NCBI RefSeq assembly: GCF_001411555.2
Contig: NC_049903.1
Span: 31,289,083 to 31,353,082, forward strand
Source: Juglans regia
Taxonomy: Eukaryota; Streptophyta; Magnoliopsida; Fagales; Juglandaceae
DNA length: 64,000 nucleotides
Direction: 5' to 3'
A program made the translations under genes and the position numbers. The notes under the pieces were generated by a model that made no database searches, had not been told where the DNA came from, and saw only the letters and a list, made by a program, of their open reading frames with translations. This document shows, piece by piece, positions 23,901 to 36,190 of the stretch; positions within the stretch are counted from its first letter, which is position 1; each line of letters opens with the position of its first letter.

Positions 23901-26900
23901 AGTATTTTATGGAAATTTTTCAAACACCATGACAGGGTAACAAATAGAGGTTTTTTACATGAACACAGTTTTTGAATAGTTGATCTCTAGGCAGACAACT
24001 TCATACCTTCAGATTGAAGTTCAAGGAGAAGTTCATTGATCCCACCATTAATCAGAAAATCTTTGTGTACAAGAAGTGTTTCCTGAGAATTTCACAATAC
24101 ATAAATCCAAGAGACTGACAATTCAAAAATGTTGTGAAGATTATTCTTTAGTACAAAGGAGAACTGCTACAACAGACAAACGGGGAACAAGGAGAGCAAA
24201 CTGAAAAACTGAAACTACCATTGCATTACAGGCTGCAGGATAATCCATTTTTGCATCACGCAGAATGTGTTTTGCCATATCTATATTAGCTGACTTATCA
24301 ACATAAACATGACAAACTCCATCTGCATGGTAAAAATAGCAACTTTATTTGAAGCTCCATTTTAGTGAATTAAAAGTTTGTCATTCCATTCCTCTTACCA
24401 GCATGACCAAGAACAGGAATTTTTGTTGAACTCTTAATCTGAGAAACAAGCTTATTACTGCCTCTGGGGATCACAAGGTCTATCACATCATCCAGCTGTC
24501 ACAAAATAAAATAAGTTAAAAACAGTCGTTTTTTTTTTTTTTTTAAAGAACCATAGCAGTAATCAATGTCAGTACACACCTTGAGCAGATCAGGAATCTC
24601 CTCTCTGGAAGTCACAAGTCCAATAAGTTTGTCACCAACAGTATCTGGGATTGCTGAAGTAATGACCTATAGAAGTAAAGAAAAGGAAAAGGAAATTGTA
24701 AAACTATAACTGAAACAAATACGAGGAAAAGAAGTAATGCTACACTCAAAGTAACCAGGAAGAAATTGCCTAAACTTCTAGAGCCAAACCTTGTACAATG
24801 CCGCATTTGATCGCTTGGCTTCTTTCCCTCCTTTAAGCAGTAGACCATTCCCACTTCGAATTGCTAGTGAAGCTATCTATTAAATTACAGAGCACAAAAA
24901 ATGGTATCCATCAAGATATTACCACAGAAACACAACAAAACCATTTAAGCCATGAGCTTGAAGCTCAACCAGTTAATGTATAATAAGTGTTAGATCAGTC
25001 TTCCCTGCTCACCAGCTCAACCGAGTGATAAATTGATAATAACAATAAAACAAAATGAATCATTCAGATAAAAAAAGTATTGATATAGAGTGTCATCATC
25101 TTCAACATCCTTGGAAACTAAAATAGATGCTGGGGGGTTTAATAAGTAGGGATCCTGATTTTCACCTGTACCAGAGCATCAGGTCGAGACTCAAAAACAA
25201 TCAGGAGGACACCCAGAGGACTTGTCGTTTTCTCTAGGATGAGCCCGTCTGAAAGCTGGATGCAAAATCAGTCATCAGAATTAAGTGCCCATGTAAGTGA
25301 TTACCAATGAATTCATACTCTAATACAATGCAAATTTTCTATTCTGTTATCATAAATGGGAGAAATATTATTGGATTCACAAAACTTTCAACGAGTACTA
25401 TAACACTTATCAGGCTTTGGTTCTTTTCGGAACAAAACTCTAGGAGTCCTGACCTCTGTTCTACTTAAAACACGAGCAATGGGTTCTTCCATCTCTGCAA
25501 GTTTGCGAACAGATTTTGCAAGACTGGAGATCTGAACAATATAAAGACCAAATGAGACAGACTCAAAAACTAAACAGAATATCATTCCACAATTACACGA
25601 AAGGAAAAAGTTCAAACAGAACAAGGACTTGCCTTCCCGGGCTTCAAGGATAAACGAGATATTAGTGATTTCTCGTATCTAGCCTCCTGTGCAGCAGCAA
25701 CATCAGCTTCATTCTCAGCCATAATCACACTTTCATTCGCCTCCAGGGCATCCGCTATGTCCAGCAATATTTTCCTCCTTTCTTGAGGTTGTGTGGCCTG
25801 CAGTTAAGCAATCCATAAAAAATGCTGAAGCTGTGAATATAACAACGACATTCATGCTATACAACAGATTGAAGTATCCGGAAAGCTCGCAAGTACATTA
25901 GATATAATTGAGAGAATTTATAGTGACATAAGCCACCCCCAGGCTTTGCAACTTTGAAGAAAACATGTTGTTACTACCTGAAGCCGTCTAGAACATTCCC
26001 GGGCCGCAACCGCCATAGCACGCGCACCAGCTTCTTTGGCCGAAGTCCATAATTGTGCATCTTTATGGAAAAGAGTACCAAGATGCTCTCCTTGAAGTAC
26101 TTTAATGATGTTGTCTGTGGCATAACCACTGCAAAAAAAATTCGAAGTCAATTTTGAGTAACCAAGAACAGCACAGAACATTTTAAGGCAACCAGAAGAT
26201 TAGTTAATTGATCGTGGTATCTTGCATTATTAGCGAAAACTCGATGAACTGATGGTCTTTCGGCTTCTATCATCAGTTTTCCAAGCCCAGTTCCATATGT
26301 AGGAAACAAAGCAAAGAAAAGGAATAAAAATAAATAACAAAATTCATGACAACATGGTAGCAGCTGGCGGTCCAAACAGTTTTATAAACAGATGGAACTT
26401 TCAGCTGTGAAATGATAGAATTACCTTGTAATAACAACAGGGATACCAGCATCAGCTGCACAGATAGCTGCTTCAACTTTAGCAGTCATACCTCCTCTTC
26501 CCAACCTGGACTTGTCTCCAAATGTGATTTCCCCTTGATGTTTCTTCTTGATATATGTATGGATTATCTTTGATTTTGGGTCACTCGGAGGACAACTATA
26601 GAGGCCCTCTACATCACTCAACAGAACAAGAAGGTCAGCATTTAGTTCTGAAGCCAATAGACTTGCCAAACCGTCATTATCCCAAAATATACCAGAAGAA
26701 TCCTGCAATGATGGTTACACTTAGAATAAAAGGCATATTATAATGGTAACATATATTAATTATTGTGAAATATAATATCAAACAGAAGCAATCAAGGGTA
26801 TAGATGATCACGAAGATAGCTCATCAAGGGCATGAGCATTTGGGAGCATTATTGCGGTTGGTTTGCTTTCACTAAGTTTGGCAACTAGAATGTTCATGAA

Positions 26901-29820
26901 TGTGTTTTTAGCATACAAATGGGAGACCTCAGGGGCCGGGTTGCCAAGTTATTAAAATCATATGTATATTGATAACAAATTGCCGACATTCAAATCATGT
27001 CCTCCCAAAGATTTGTTATATATAGGTCAAACACCATATGGCCAATTCGGTTTAGAATGTGACTACTGGAGCCTGTTTAATTGGAACCAAAACAGGCATT
27101 AGTGACATGTTTCTTAGCCTTGTTTAGAAACTGACTCTAGTTGGAACCGAAAAGAACAAGGGGGAAAGATTTTGCAGCGCTAGCTTGATTCTCGATCACA
27201 AATAGCAGAAACAACAAATAAGTCGCACAATAAATTTTCTTACAAATATATATTCCTTACCGAAGGCAAAGGGAAAAAAAAAAGGAATGAAAAAAGATCA
27301 TGAAAAACTTGCAGAACAAAGTGGAATTTCAAATGCAAACTTAAATACAAATATAAGGAGCTGCATATATACCTGGTATGGTGCTTTCTTAGTGCTAACT
27401 GCATCATTCTCATTGAAAATAGGAATAACCCTCAAATCTAATAGTGAGTTCACAGTATCACAAAGTTGCTTTCTAAAACCTTCATCCCTAAAAACAACAT
27501 CAGTCACAAGAAGTTGAGAAGAGGTCACATCAAGCTGCACACAGAAGAAACACATATTAGTACAAGTTACTGAAATAGATGGACGCATTTCAGATCGAGC
27601 GCGGAGGGTATAGGACAAAGTGCACGAATGCAATTTATAACTTCCTGACCTGCTAATGCATGTGTGAAGATGTAAATATAAAAAGTACTGGACACATTTT
27701 CTAAAGTAAATCCAATATGAGATAGATACCTGGCTGAACATTGTATCATACAGAGCCATGAGACTACTCTGCCCGACTGCTGCGCAAGCCTTTCCATCAA
27801 ATTCATCTTGTGGATATTGTAGATCAGCAAAGCTGCAAAACATTAATGGATTCTCTTCAGGCAAGGCACTCGTTTTCTCGGGGTCTCTAACGCCACCTCA
27901 AACAGAAATTTTAATGTTTACTGGTAGAACAGGTACATGAAATCTACCATGCATGCTCTCTCTCAATATCATCGCGCGGGGTAAATATCTCCGTAATCAA
28001 AAGTTATAAAGATAATATTTCTTGTTTTTTACTAATTTGTTTGAGTAGCAGTAACTGGTCTCGCATTCAAATTTCAGGTCACAATGTATTCAAGAATAAC
28101 TTCTAGCATGCTCGAAGTTTGATTTTGTATAAGCAAAGGTTGATAGCATTTACAGTGTGCTTGTACATGTATTTGTCAGTGTGTATGTGTGTGCACGTTA
28201 AAAAAGCAACGGGAAGAATATAATAAGGACCTGCTGTTGGCTACTTTTCTGTATCTAAGCCTTTGGCGTCCAAGACCAACCGCTCCTGAAGAAACCAAAA
28301 TAACCTCATAGCCTCGAGAGTTTAATTCTTTAAGCTGCAGGAATTTGGGAAGAGGGAACTTCGTCAGCCACATGATAAACTACAATTCTTATGGGATCTT
28401 TTAATTAGTACATAGTTTTTTTCCCCAGAAGTCCTGGAATAGCTTGCCATGAGAACACCAATGAAACTGCCTTCTTTTTTCTTTTTTTCCCTCTTCAATT
28501 ATTTTTTCTTCTCTGTCATTCACAGCATAGCCTCTGAAAAATCCGTTCTCACAATTCTGAAAGAGCATTCATACGAAGCCCAACATACCTGCTCACAGAG
28601 AGCTCCAAGCCTGCCTAGTGCCAGTCTTCCATCTGGTCGAGTAACCACAGCCGTTCCGACCTTTAATGCAGACAAAACAACTACTGTAATTAGCAAATTT
28701 CATTCGCATACATACCATACTAGTTAACTATATATATCAATGTAAAAACTTGGAAAATTAAAAAATTGTAATGGAAAGTTCTACCATACTAGAGCAAGAA
28801 AATACTTCAGGATATGCAACACGTGATGTTTATGAATGTCAGATCAGGAGAAGGTATTTATTGCCACAGGCACATATATAGAAATATTTGTAACCTACTT
28901 AACATTCAGTTTCTGTACTATTTGCTGCTCACTTAACGTCTTTAACCCTCATTTCCACCATGCATGAAAATATTCATATACATCCAATCATGAACCAATC
29001 GAGCAAGGAGGTAGCCAGCCAAATTCAGAAATCGTATTCCATCTTCGCACACGTACAATACTTGAATTATTTCATGGGGTTAATTTGTTTTTTATACAAC
29101 ACGTATAAAACACAAAAGCGCTTCAAATCTTGTTCTAAGTGCGAGTCTGGTGCATGAAACTTGCGCTGGCAATCACAATTAGAACCTTCTGTGGTCTATT
29201 TTTTCATTTTAGTTGCACTATGTATAAGTGCACTTCATCTCCAACTCACAGAAGCAGCCCACAGTATAAGCAATGTCCACATGAAAGCCTTGCATCTTCA
29301 TTCATTATCATTAGTATTTACAGAATAAGAAGAAGAATGAAGGAGCACAAACAGGAATTCAAGGTACTGCAAAACCAATCTTTTATTTCAAAAAGAATTG
29401 ATTTTTAATTTTGATTTGGTTGATCATTACTGTCACTAGCATGAATTCCATCTATCAAGTCTCGATGTTGTGGGTTTACATCGAACAAGGTTTGACCCCC
29501 CAAAAAAGAGAGAAAATATATTAAAATCACTCTCTAGCTAGGTCATAGACTGAGCTCAAGTTGTCGTTTTGATCTGCGCCTCCTATATATGCAAAGATTA
29601 TATTTAACCAAAGAACCCTAACAGACGCGCGCTAGGGTTTGCAAAGCAAACGCAATGTCTGCTGCAGCACGACCCCAAATAAACGAAAAGAAACAAATGA
29701 ACAAAAAAGAAACGAAAAGCAGCCGAAGTTCTGCAGATAATCGGAAGACTGTATCTCGTTACACGTAACCTTGACTATCATACGCTTCACGTTCTTGACA
29801 AAAGCTCGGGTAGGATCCAT
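20966..29820 (-). CDS. P5CS: Delta-1-pyrroline-5-carboxylate synthase (bifunctional)
   Basis: Enzyme of proline synthesis: glutamate is phosphorylated, then reduced with NADPH to glutamate semialdehyde. Twenty exons in transcript order: 29770-29820, 28589-28660, 28231-28334, 27730-27832, 27373-27534, 26425-26702, 25978-26128, 25633-25797, 25454-25531, 25166-25255, 24790-24876, 24580-24666, 24399-24495, 24219-24322, 24007-24082, 23214-23364, 23030-23098, 21358-21424, 21187-21257, 20966-21044. They total 2142 nt, 713 aa, close to the usual 715-720. Glutamate-5-kinase domain about 10-290 ([24 protein letters not shown] at 54-64; FNENDAV at 150-156; SDVEGLY at 193-199). Glutamyl-phosphate reductase domain about 300-700 with catalytic C540 in [11 protein letters not shown]125 in VVFRD sits where a Phe needed for proline feedback lies in other P5CS enzymes (by recollection). 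Intron 8 uses a GC donor (GCAAGT, complement at 25627-25632). Intron 17 holds a MITE and a LINE 3' end. Isoform (P5CS1 or 2) not resolved. Confidence 0.96.
22254..22413. mobile_element. MITE in P5CS intron 17
   Basis: CTCTAGCACACAAAAGCAAT at the left and CTCTAGAACC...CACAAAGCAATTACAC on the complement of the right end form imperfect inverted termini, with TA next to each end. The inside (cgtcagattgtaaaattatt, tttattataaagtagattta) is shared with 30575-30705 and 32285-32405. Confidence 0.6.
22414..22995 (+). mobile_element. LINE 3' end (RNase H remnant) in P5CS intron 17
   Basis: A single open stretch at about 22414-22646 ends in [17 protein letters not shown], the C-terminal signature of the RNase H domain that closes the ORF2 of plant LINEs. 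It is followed by about 340 bp of non-coding sequence ending in a short A-rich tail (cctaaaaagaaa, about 22985-22995), as a LINE 3' end does. It lies antisense to P5CS. Only the 3' end is present, so it is a dead 5'-truncated copy. The family call rests on the short motif plus the tail. Confidence 0.6.
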
Positions 29821-31156
29821 GGCGCTGGGTCGAGTAAGAATGCGGCGGGCGACTTAAAGAATAGCGCTACCATGCACCAAGAGATGCGCGATGGGCCTTG
29901 GCTTTTTCGCAGTGATTGCTTAATATACGAAAACTAGAAGCCGTGAAGGAGTTGACTTGGGGACGAACTCCTTTTTCGCACGATTCGTATCTTAGATTCA
30001 CGTGACGTCTGTTTGGGTCAAAATTAAAGAAAAAATAATATCGACACATATTACACTTATTTTTAATTTTTTTAATTTTTTAATTTTTTTAATTTTATTC
30101 TTTCAAAATTAATGATTTTTTTTTTACTTATCATTCATATACTACAAATTTAATAATAAAAAAAATTATATGTAATAATGTGAAAATAATGAGTAAAATT
30201 TTTTAAGAAAAAAATCATGAACTATCTGAAAAAATTTAAAACTCATACGTTCACAACAAACAAGCATTATAATCAGTTAATCTTTTTTTCCGAATCTATT
30301 ATTTTATCTTAAAATTGATTTGTAAATTTAATTATATAAAAAGTTTTGTGGATTTGTAAAAAAAAATTATCGATGCACCAAACACTTTTATAGATGGGTG
30401 GGCCTATGTGCAGGTGAGTCTCGATATTCAATTTTTTTTTTATTTATTTTGAGTTGGGGAGGATGGTTTCGAATTCCATTCTTCTATTTTAAAAGTTGAG
30501 AGTTATGTCAATCAAGTCACAAGTATTTAATTTTAATATTCATATTTGAAAAAGACTTTAGTTATAAAAGGATTATATAAAAATAAATTCACAAACTGAT
30601 ATAATTTGATGTGATACGTCAGATTGTAAAATTATTTTTATTATAAAATAAATATATATAATTTCATGAAATCACATCAATTTATGAGTTTATTTTATAT
30701 TATCTTTTTACATCTGTAGCACTTTTTTTATTAATTGAATTGGATATCTAAAGAATAAGTAAAATACTCTTGACAGTAATATATGTTGTATATGTAAATT
30801 TTAGATGTGAAAATATGCAGCCTTTGTCTATGAAAAATATGAAAATAAAGGCTATAGGTAAAAAAAAAAAAAAAAATAGGCTAGGCATAAATCGATCAAT
30901 AGGCTAAAATATGAAATAAAAAAGATAAATAAGATAGAAAAAATAAATTGTAAATAAAGATTCGGTTCAAATTCAATAGATAATATGGATGGTATTTTGT
31001 ATTTGTCTATAATGATAGTCACAGTTCTCTTCATATTTTTTGGGTTTTAGAATTAGCACATAACCCACTTTTTATATTTATATTTTATTTCCAAAGAAAA
31101 AATAACCCACTTTTTATAGATGGGTGGGTTCTAACAAATCATCATGAGCCTATATT
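29821..31156. other. P5CS upstream region, no gene seen
   Basis: The first few hundred bases should hold the P5CS promoter and 5' UTR; I see no clear TATA box. 30575-30705 is a copy of the short MITE family (aaataaattcacaaactgat ... aaatcacatcaatttatgag, near-palindromic ends). The rest is A/T low complexity. Confidence 0.45.
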
Positions 31157-32220
31157 TGTGGAGTGATAATGTTATAAACGAGATAAAATTGTTAATGCAA
31201 AAATAAGTATGTTGGTATATTTTTGTGAAAACCTTTATGAAATTATTTGTAACAAGTGTTGAAGTGTGTCAAAGTGAAAAGGGGGTTAAGTGAGATCAAC
31301 ACGGCTCGAGCAGAACACAAACAAAAGTTTGTTCAACATGGCTCAACACATCGCTCAAGTGACATTCAAGTCAGAGAGTTCGCTCGACATGGCTTAACAC
31401 ACCGCTCGAGCTAAACTCAATCCAGAGAGTTCACGCGACATGACTCGACACATTGCTTGAGCTAAAGAGATCCAGAGAGTTCGCTCAACATGACGCTCAA
31501 CACAATGCTCGAGCTATGGACATCCAGAGAGTTCGGTCAAGCCTCACTCGGCCTGGCGCTCAAGCGACTTCAGAAGTGCAACGCTCGCTCGACTTAAGCT
31601 AGACACTCCTCTCGAACCAATGTTTAGAAAACCTAATTTTTCTTAAGGTATAAAAGGAAACATTTCATTCTGCCCTTGGTGTGGAGAAATAGAGCAAAAA
31701 TAGAGTCTCATTCCAAGAGGAAACTCTCCCCCAAATTCATAGTTGAATCTCTTGAAAAATATACATCCACCAAATCAAACTCAAGATAAAAACATAGTTG
31801 AGTCCATTGGAGTGGATGTGGTCATTAGCCAAAAGGTTTGAGTTGTTGTTGCTGCAGAGATCGAGAGGTTCTCGTAGGATGCTATAGAAAGATCGGAGTT
31901 TTGACACTACATGCCTTTAGAGATCGAGTGGGTCACTCGTGGTATTGCAAGCCAAGTTTAGGAACTATAAAAGTTTTGTGAGTGTCTCTAAATTGGTTAT
32001 AACAATTAAAGTTTCTATAGTGGATTTGAGGTGGTGTCTTACACCCAGAGTGGTTTTAGATTTTGAAGAAATGTTTCAAATGAGTTTCCACTTCGTGACC
32101 AAATCTCTGTGTAGGAATATAAACTATATTCTTTTTGTCTTTCAACAATACAAGCTCTTCTCAAACATGATAGTCTCAAGTATGACAACCAAGAATTCTT
32201 TCATCTGAATTACCATTGCA
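31157..32220 (+). repeat. LTR-like repetitive DNA with 50-bp tandem array
   Basis: CCAGAGAGTTC recurs at about 31371, 31422, 31472 and 31523, giving a 50-51 bp period; units read roughly gttcgctcgacatggctcaa then cacaccgctcgagctaa. The array covers about 31320-31600. A TATA-like GGTATAAAAGG follows at 31647-31657, then about 500 bp without coding sequence. This layout suggests the U3/R part of a plant LTR (copia type possible), but I cannot fix both ends or a target duplication. Confidence 0.45.
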
Positions 32221-32429
32221 TCTTGATGCAAAACCATTTTCTCTGAGAGGAATTGTTTTAGCTACAAAGAGATTCAACAAAAGTAAATTTACAAACTGAC
32301 GTAACTTAGTACGATACGGTAAATTATAAAATTATTTTTATTGTATAGCAGATCTAACTATAACATATCATATGAAATTACATAAATTTGTAAACTTATT
32401 TTTATGAGATCTCTTTATGGTTGTATTAC

Positions 32430-32760
32430 TTCACTTTTTTCAATACATGGGCAACCTTGTTTGCTTCTCTCTTCAAGCGTTTTACCTTCCAATTTATTAT
32501 AGTCTTAATGAACTGATGCAGCTTGACACTTCGGTCAGCTGACCGGTCATAATTGTTGCAATTTGTCTCCACACTTCGAGCTGGCTTGGATGACTACAAG
32601 AGAGTCACCTTCAAACTCAGCTTGCCTTATCCCAAATCTCTACATAAGCACAATGTCCTCTACAGTATCGTAGAGGCTACCAATTCACCTTTTTGCGTCT
32701 CTTGCAATTACTCGAGTACCCATATTCTTCAACAGCCCAATTCTTAATTTAACTTCACCA
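32430..32760 (-). pseudogene. LINE-type RNase H remnant
   Basis: On the minus strand broken reading frames show, in order, MGTRVIARDAKR, AEFEGDSLVVIQA and VKRLKREANKVAHVL, the three hallmark blocks of the RNase H domain in plant LINE polyproteins (the acidic EGDS step and the final VKREANxVAH block). Stops and frame changes lie between them, so it is a decayed fragment. No flanking reverse transcriptase is visible. Confidence 0.65.
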
Positions 32761-33589
32761 TGTCTCTTCTAGGTTATTCCATCTAACTTCTATACTTTTA
32801 TGCTCAATATGCGAAAAAGAGGTAGAGACAATAAGGGTGGGCGATCGTATAATACTTGAGTCCAGCAATAAACCGTTTTAAAAAATTTTTGCTTTTTTTT
32901 TTTTAATTTATACATATGAAGAGCCTAGTTAATTTTTTAGTATTATTTTTTTATATATATTGATTGCGGATCCAAATTGTATTATAGAAGATATCAAATT
33001 TTTTTAATAGGCTTGCTATTTTAATAATTTCTTTAAATATTTTTTGGGTCGGATAAAAAATATTTTTATGGGCCGAAATAAATAGAACTCCGTCCAATAA
33101 AATTTTTCTAAATGTCAAAGATATTGTTGGATGAGAGATTTATTTTAGACACGAGGATTGTGCCCCAATTTATTTACGGAGTTCAAGCCCATTAACGTGT
33201 CTAATTTCAAGCACACTAGAGTTAAAATTTTAGACTTCCCTTTGTGATAAAAATTTCTTAAACCAATGTCTTATATATTTTAGACCCATGAATGTAAATC
33301 ACGCCACACCTTCTACGTAAATTTCCTTCAAGCAAACTTGCCACCAACTGTATTTTTTTATTCGGTGAAAACAAACACACGACACTAAGCCGCCAGGCCA
33401 CCACCTCAAAGCCCACGTTCAGTAGTATCTCCATGCCTTCCACGTCCAACACCCAGCATGCATGTCTCCACTTGTCCAGGAAATCGCATGACGCTACCCA
33501 GCCCCATGTGAAGCAGAAACGTTGGCCTCTTCCATAACTGTAGCCAGCCATGAGAACCATCCATTGCTCATCCACTGCGCAGCTCCACG
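32761..33589. other. Intergenic, no gene seen
   Basis: AT-rich to 33240, then C-rich (cacgccacaccttctacg) leading into the LTR-like region. A minus-strand open frame at 33258-33575 lies in this C-rich DNA and has no family motif. Confidence 0.4.
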
Positions 33590-36190
33590 GAAACCACCAT
33601 AGTTAAGTCACGCACAACAGTTTCCCACTTGGTGCAGAAACCACCGTCGCAACCATTCACCACCATGAGACAACTTCCACCGTCCAGCCTTTACACCACT
33701 GTATTCACCACCGCGTGGTGCCAAGTCATTGACACCCTTCCTCCGTGTGTACCATGGTTGCATCAGTAGTCACTTGTAAAGTCACCACAAGCCAACTCCA
33801 TGGAAGACCCAAGCTAATGGAGTCAAGGCCATCTCATGGAGGGAACCGACCATTGAAGTCATCCACGCCGCAACCCACTAAGACCAACCAATGTACCTCT
33901 GTTTCCATACACCCAAAATAGAGGAATTTCTATCTCCATTGAGTGCTGCGAAACCAACCTCACGGAAAGCCCTTGTTTTAGCTCCCGAAAACAGAGCAAC
34001 AATAGCTCAGTGCCCATCTCATTCGGTGCGACCACTCGTCGCCAACTTCCACCACCACATCACCCTCGTACTGCATGGCCACCACCTCAATCCATGGCTC
34101 TCTCTCTCCCTCTCGGTAACACCTCCTTACCCACACCGTGATCACTCTCTCTCTCTCTCTCTCTCCAACTGTCGAGCTCACACCTTCAACCGCCCTCAGA
34201 CCCTGCTCCACCCACGATCATCGCATCTGCCTCTAGATAAACTCTGCATCCCAACGTTTGGTTTGTTTTCTTTTGATTTATTCTCTTCATCTTGTTTAGT
34301 TTTTTTTAAGGAAACATACTCATTTCATTAATGAACTGAAGTTATAACTGTGACTTATCAATACATAGAAAAATCCAGACTATAAATCAAACTATGCATC
34401 AGCACTGGAGCTTCCCCACGCATAAATTTCTTTGTGGCAGATATTGTCTTAACTTCATAACAAATTCTCTCGTAAAAGAGAAAGAGCTCTGTAAAACAAA
34501 ACTTAAAGGCCCCTTCTATCTTTCTTGAGAGGAAGAAAATAGGACACTGCTATGGACACTAAATCCAATAGCCTATTTCTATTGTATTAAAAACTAAAGA
34601 AAAAACAAAAAACTACAAATAAAACATATTAACAACTATCAACTACTGAACTACAAGCATAAGTGTGACCCCAAACGTCACGCCTACCGCAAGTATCGGC
34701 ATCTCGAACCCTGACGGCACGAGCACCCAGCTCACGCACGGACAAAAACAGCCTCCACTGCATAGGCAGCACCTACATGCGAGCACTGGCCTTACGGTCA
34801 CAAGCCATAGCATCGCCCATCACTCTCGAATAGCTTTTGCCCCAAATTATGTCTGATCCAATGGATCAACACCTCACTTGGGTCAACAAGACAACAAAAA
34901 CACTGGTGGAAAGGAACAACAAAAAAACATAAAATCAAAAGCGGATGAACAGTGCACGATTTGTCGGCAGAGGCGTGCAGGGCACTAGTCACTCAGGGAG
35001 AAAAGCCGACGGCCAATCTTGAAAGCCCCGGAGTCAGGGAGTCCAAAGAAGTTGAGCATGGCGTCAGCAGAGGTCTCCACGGTGGCGCGTGATGGCCACA
35101 CGCCTACGAGCTCCTAACTTTATCCCACGCGTGCGGGCTACGTTCCACTTCGATGGACGCCATATTTGGTGGTCTTGAATATCGGTGGCTGGGCATCATC
35201 CCAGTGGGGCGCATGTAGATGGGCGACGGCTGGAAAGACTTGAACGGCAATCCTCACTTATTTGGCCTAAAAAAACAAAAACAAAACAAAAAAAATACTA
35301 CACAGAAAATAAAATGGACAGAAGAGAAGGGAGGGGGAAGGAAAGAAGAGAGAGGGGGAGGAGCCGAAGCTCCAACCCCTTTCGATTAATATGAAGTTTG
35401 AGAAAGTTTAGTGAGAAGGGTGAGAATATTTCCTAGAGAGAGATAACAAACTAGAGAGAGTTACTTCTATCACTTCTTCTTCTCTTCATCTTGTTTAGTT
35501 TTTTTGTTTTTCCAGAAACTAGTATATGCTTTGAGTCTTTGAAAAATAACCTATATCAAACCTAGTATTTACGAAAAATGCCATTAAGCCCTTTGTGAGG
35601 TGATTTTCGTAAAGCATTGAAGATTTCTTTTAAATGATTTTATGTTATTGCCCTTAATAGTAAGCCTTGGCAGAATAGTTATTTGACTTGGGATGGGCTT
35701 TACCTTTAAAATTTTGATAAGTATTTTTAAGTTGGGCTTGGGTACGTACTGGTCGCAATTTTTTTAAGTGGATTGGGTTTGGTTTTCTGTCATGATTGAT
35801 GATTGAGTAGAAATTAAGATTAAGTAAATTAAGTGGATATTAATGGATTGGAGAAATGATGATATTTTAGAATTATAAGAATTTTGAATTCTGAGGAATT
35901 AAAGTAGGACGACTTTTTTTTAAAAGCAATTCAGGTTTAGATATTGAAATATGTGGATTGGAAATTTATGGAAGTTATGTAACTAATTTATAGGAAACGG
36001 TTAATATTCGTTCAACACTGTTGTGGGAAAATTTTGAAAGCTAAGAAGTTTAGGTAAGCGAGATTCCTATACCAGACTTTGCATAAAAATAAAATGGGCT
36101 GAGGTTGATTTTTAGAAAATATGCATGTTTTGTTATGAAAAGAAATTTTGAAACGATCTCAATTATTTGTTTTGCATTACTCATGAATTA
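33590..36190 (+). mobile_element. Degraded LTR related to the 11995-14676 solo LTR
   Basis: 35800-36190 matches 13150-13535 of the solo LTR over several blocks (gaggaattaaa; ttaggtaagcgagattcctat against ccaggtaagtgggattccta; ttgcataaaaa; ctgaggttg). The CCACC-rich start and (CT)n tract at 34143-34166 resemble 12240-12620. It breaks off near 36190 without the conserved TTTACA end and has no clear left terminus. A LINE-like insert sits at 34307-35479. Confidence 0.55.
34307..35479 (-). mobile_element. LINE-derived retroposon with 26-bp target duplication
   Basis: A 1.17-kb block flanked by the same 26 bases: ttctcttcatcttgtttag plus seven t, at 34281-34306 and 35480-35505. The A-tail is at the left edge (read on the minus strand as ...GTTTCCTTAAAAAAAAC), so it was copied from a minus-orientation RNA. 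The 3' part (34310-34560 complement: ctcattaatgaaatgagtat) looks like a LINE 3' UTR, the 5' part (34900-35400 complement) like a GC-rich LINE leader with ATG-rich short frames. The protein region is missing, so it is an internally deleted, non-autonomous copy. Confidence 0.8.

Noticed and set aside
27298..27864. 188-codon minus-strand open frame
   Set aside because: It is P5CS exons 4 and 5 read through the intron between them; the splice sites at 27730 and 27534 restore the conserved protein.
31371..31532. CRISPR-like repeat spacing (about 50 bp)
   Set aside because: The 'spacers' are themselves related, units are diverged, and the genome is a plant; it is a tandem array in LTR-like DNA.
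33891..34331. 146-codon plus-strand open frame
   Set aside because: Lies in CCACC- and CT-rich LTR-like DNA and runs across the LINE target duplication; no family motif.
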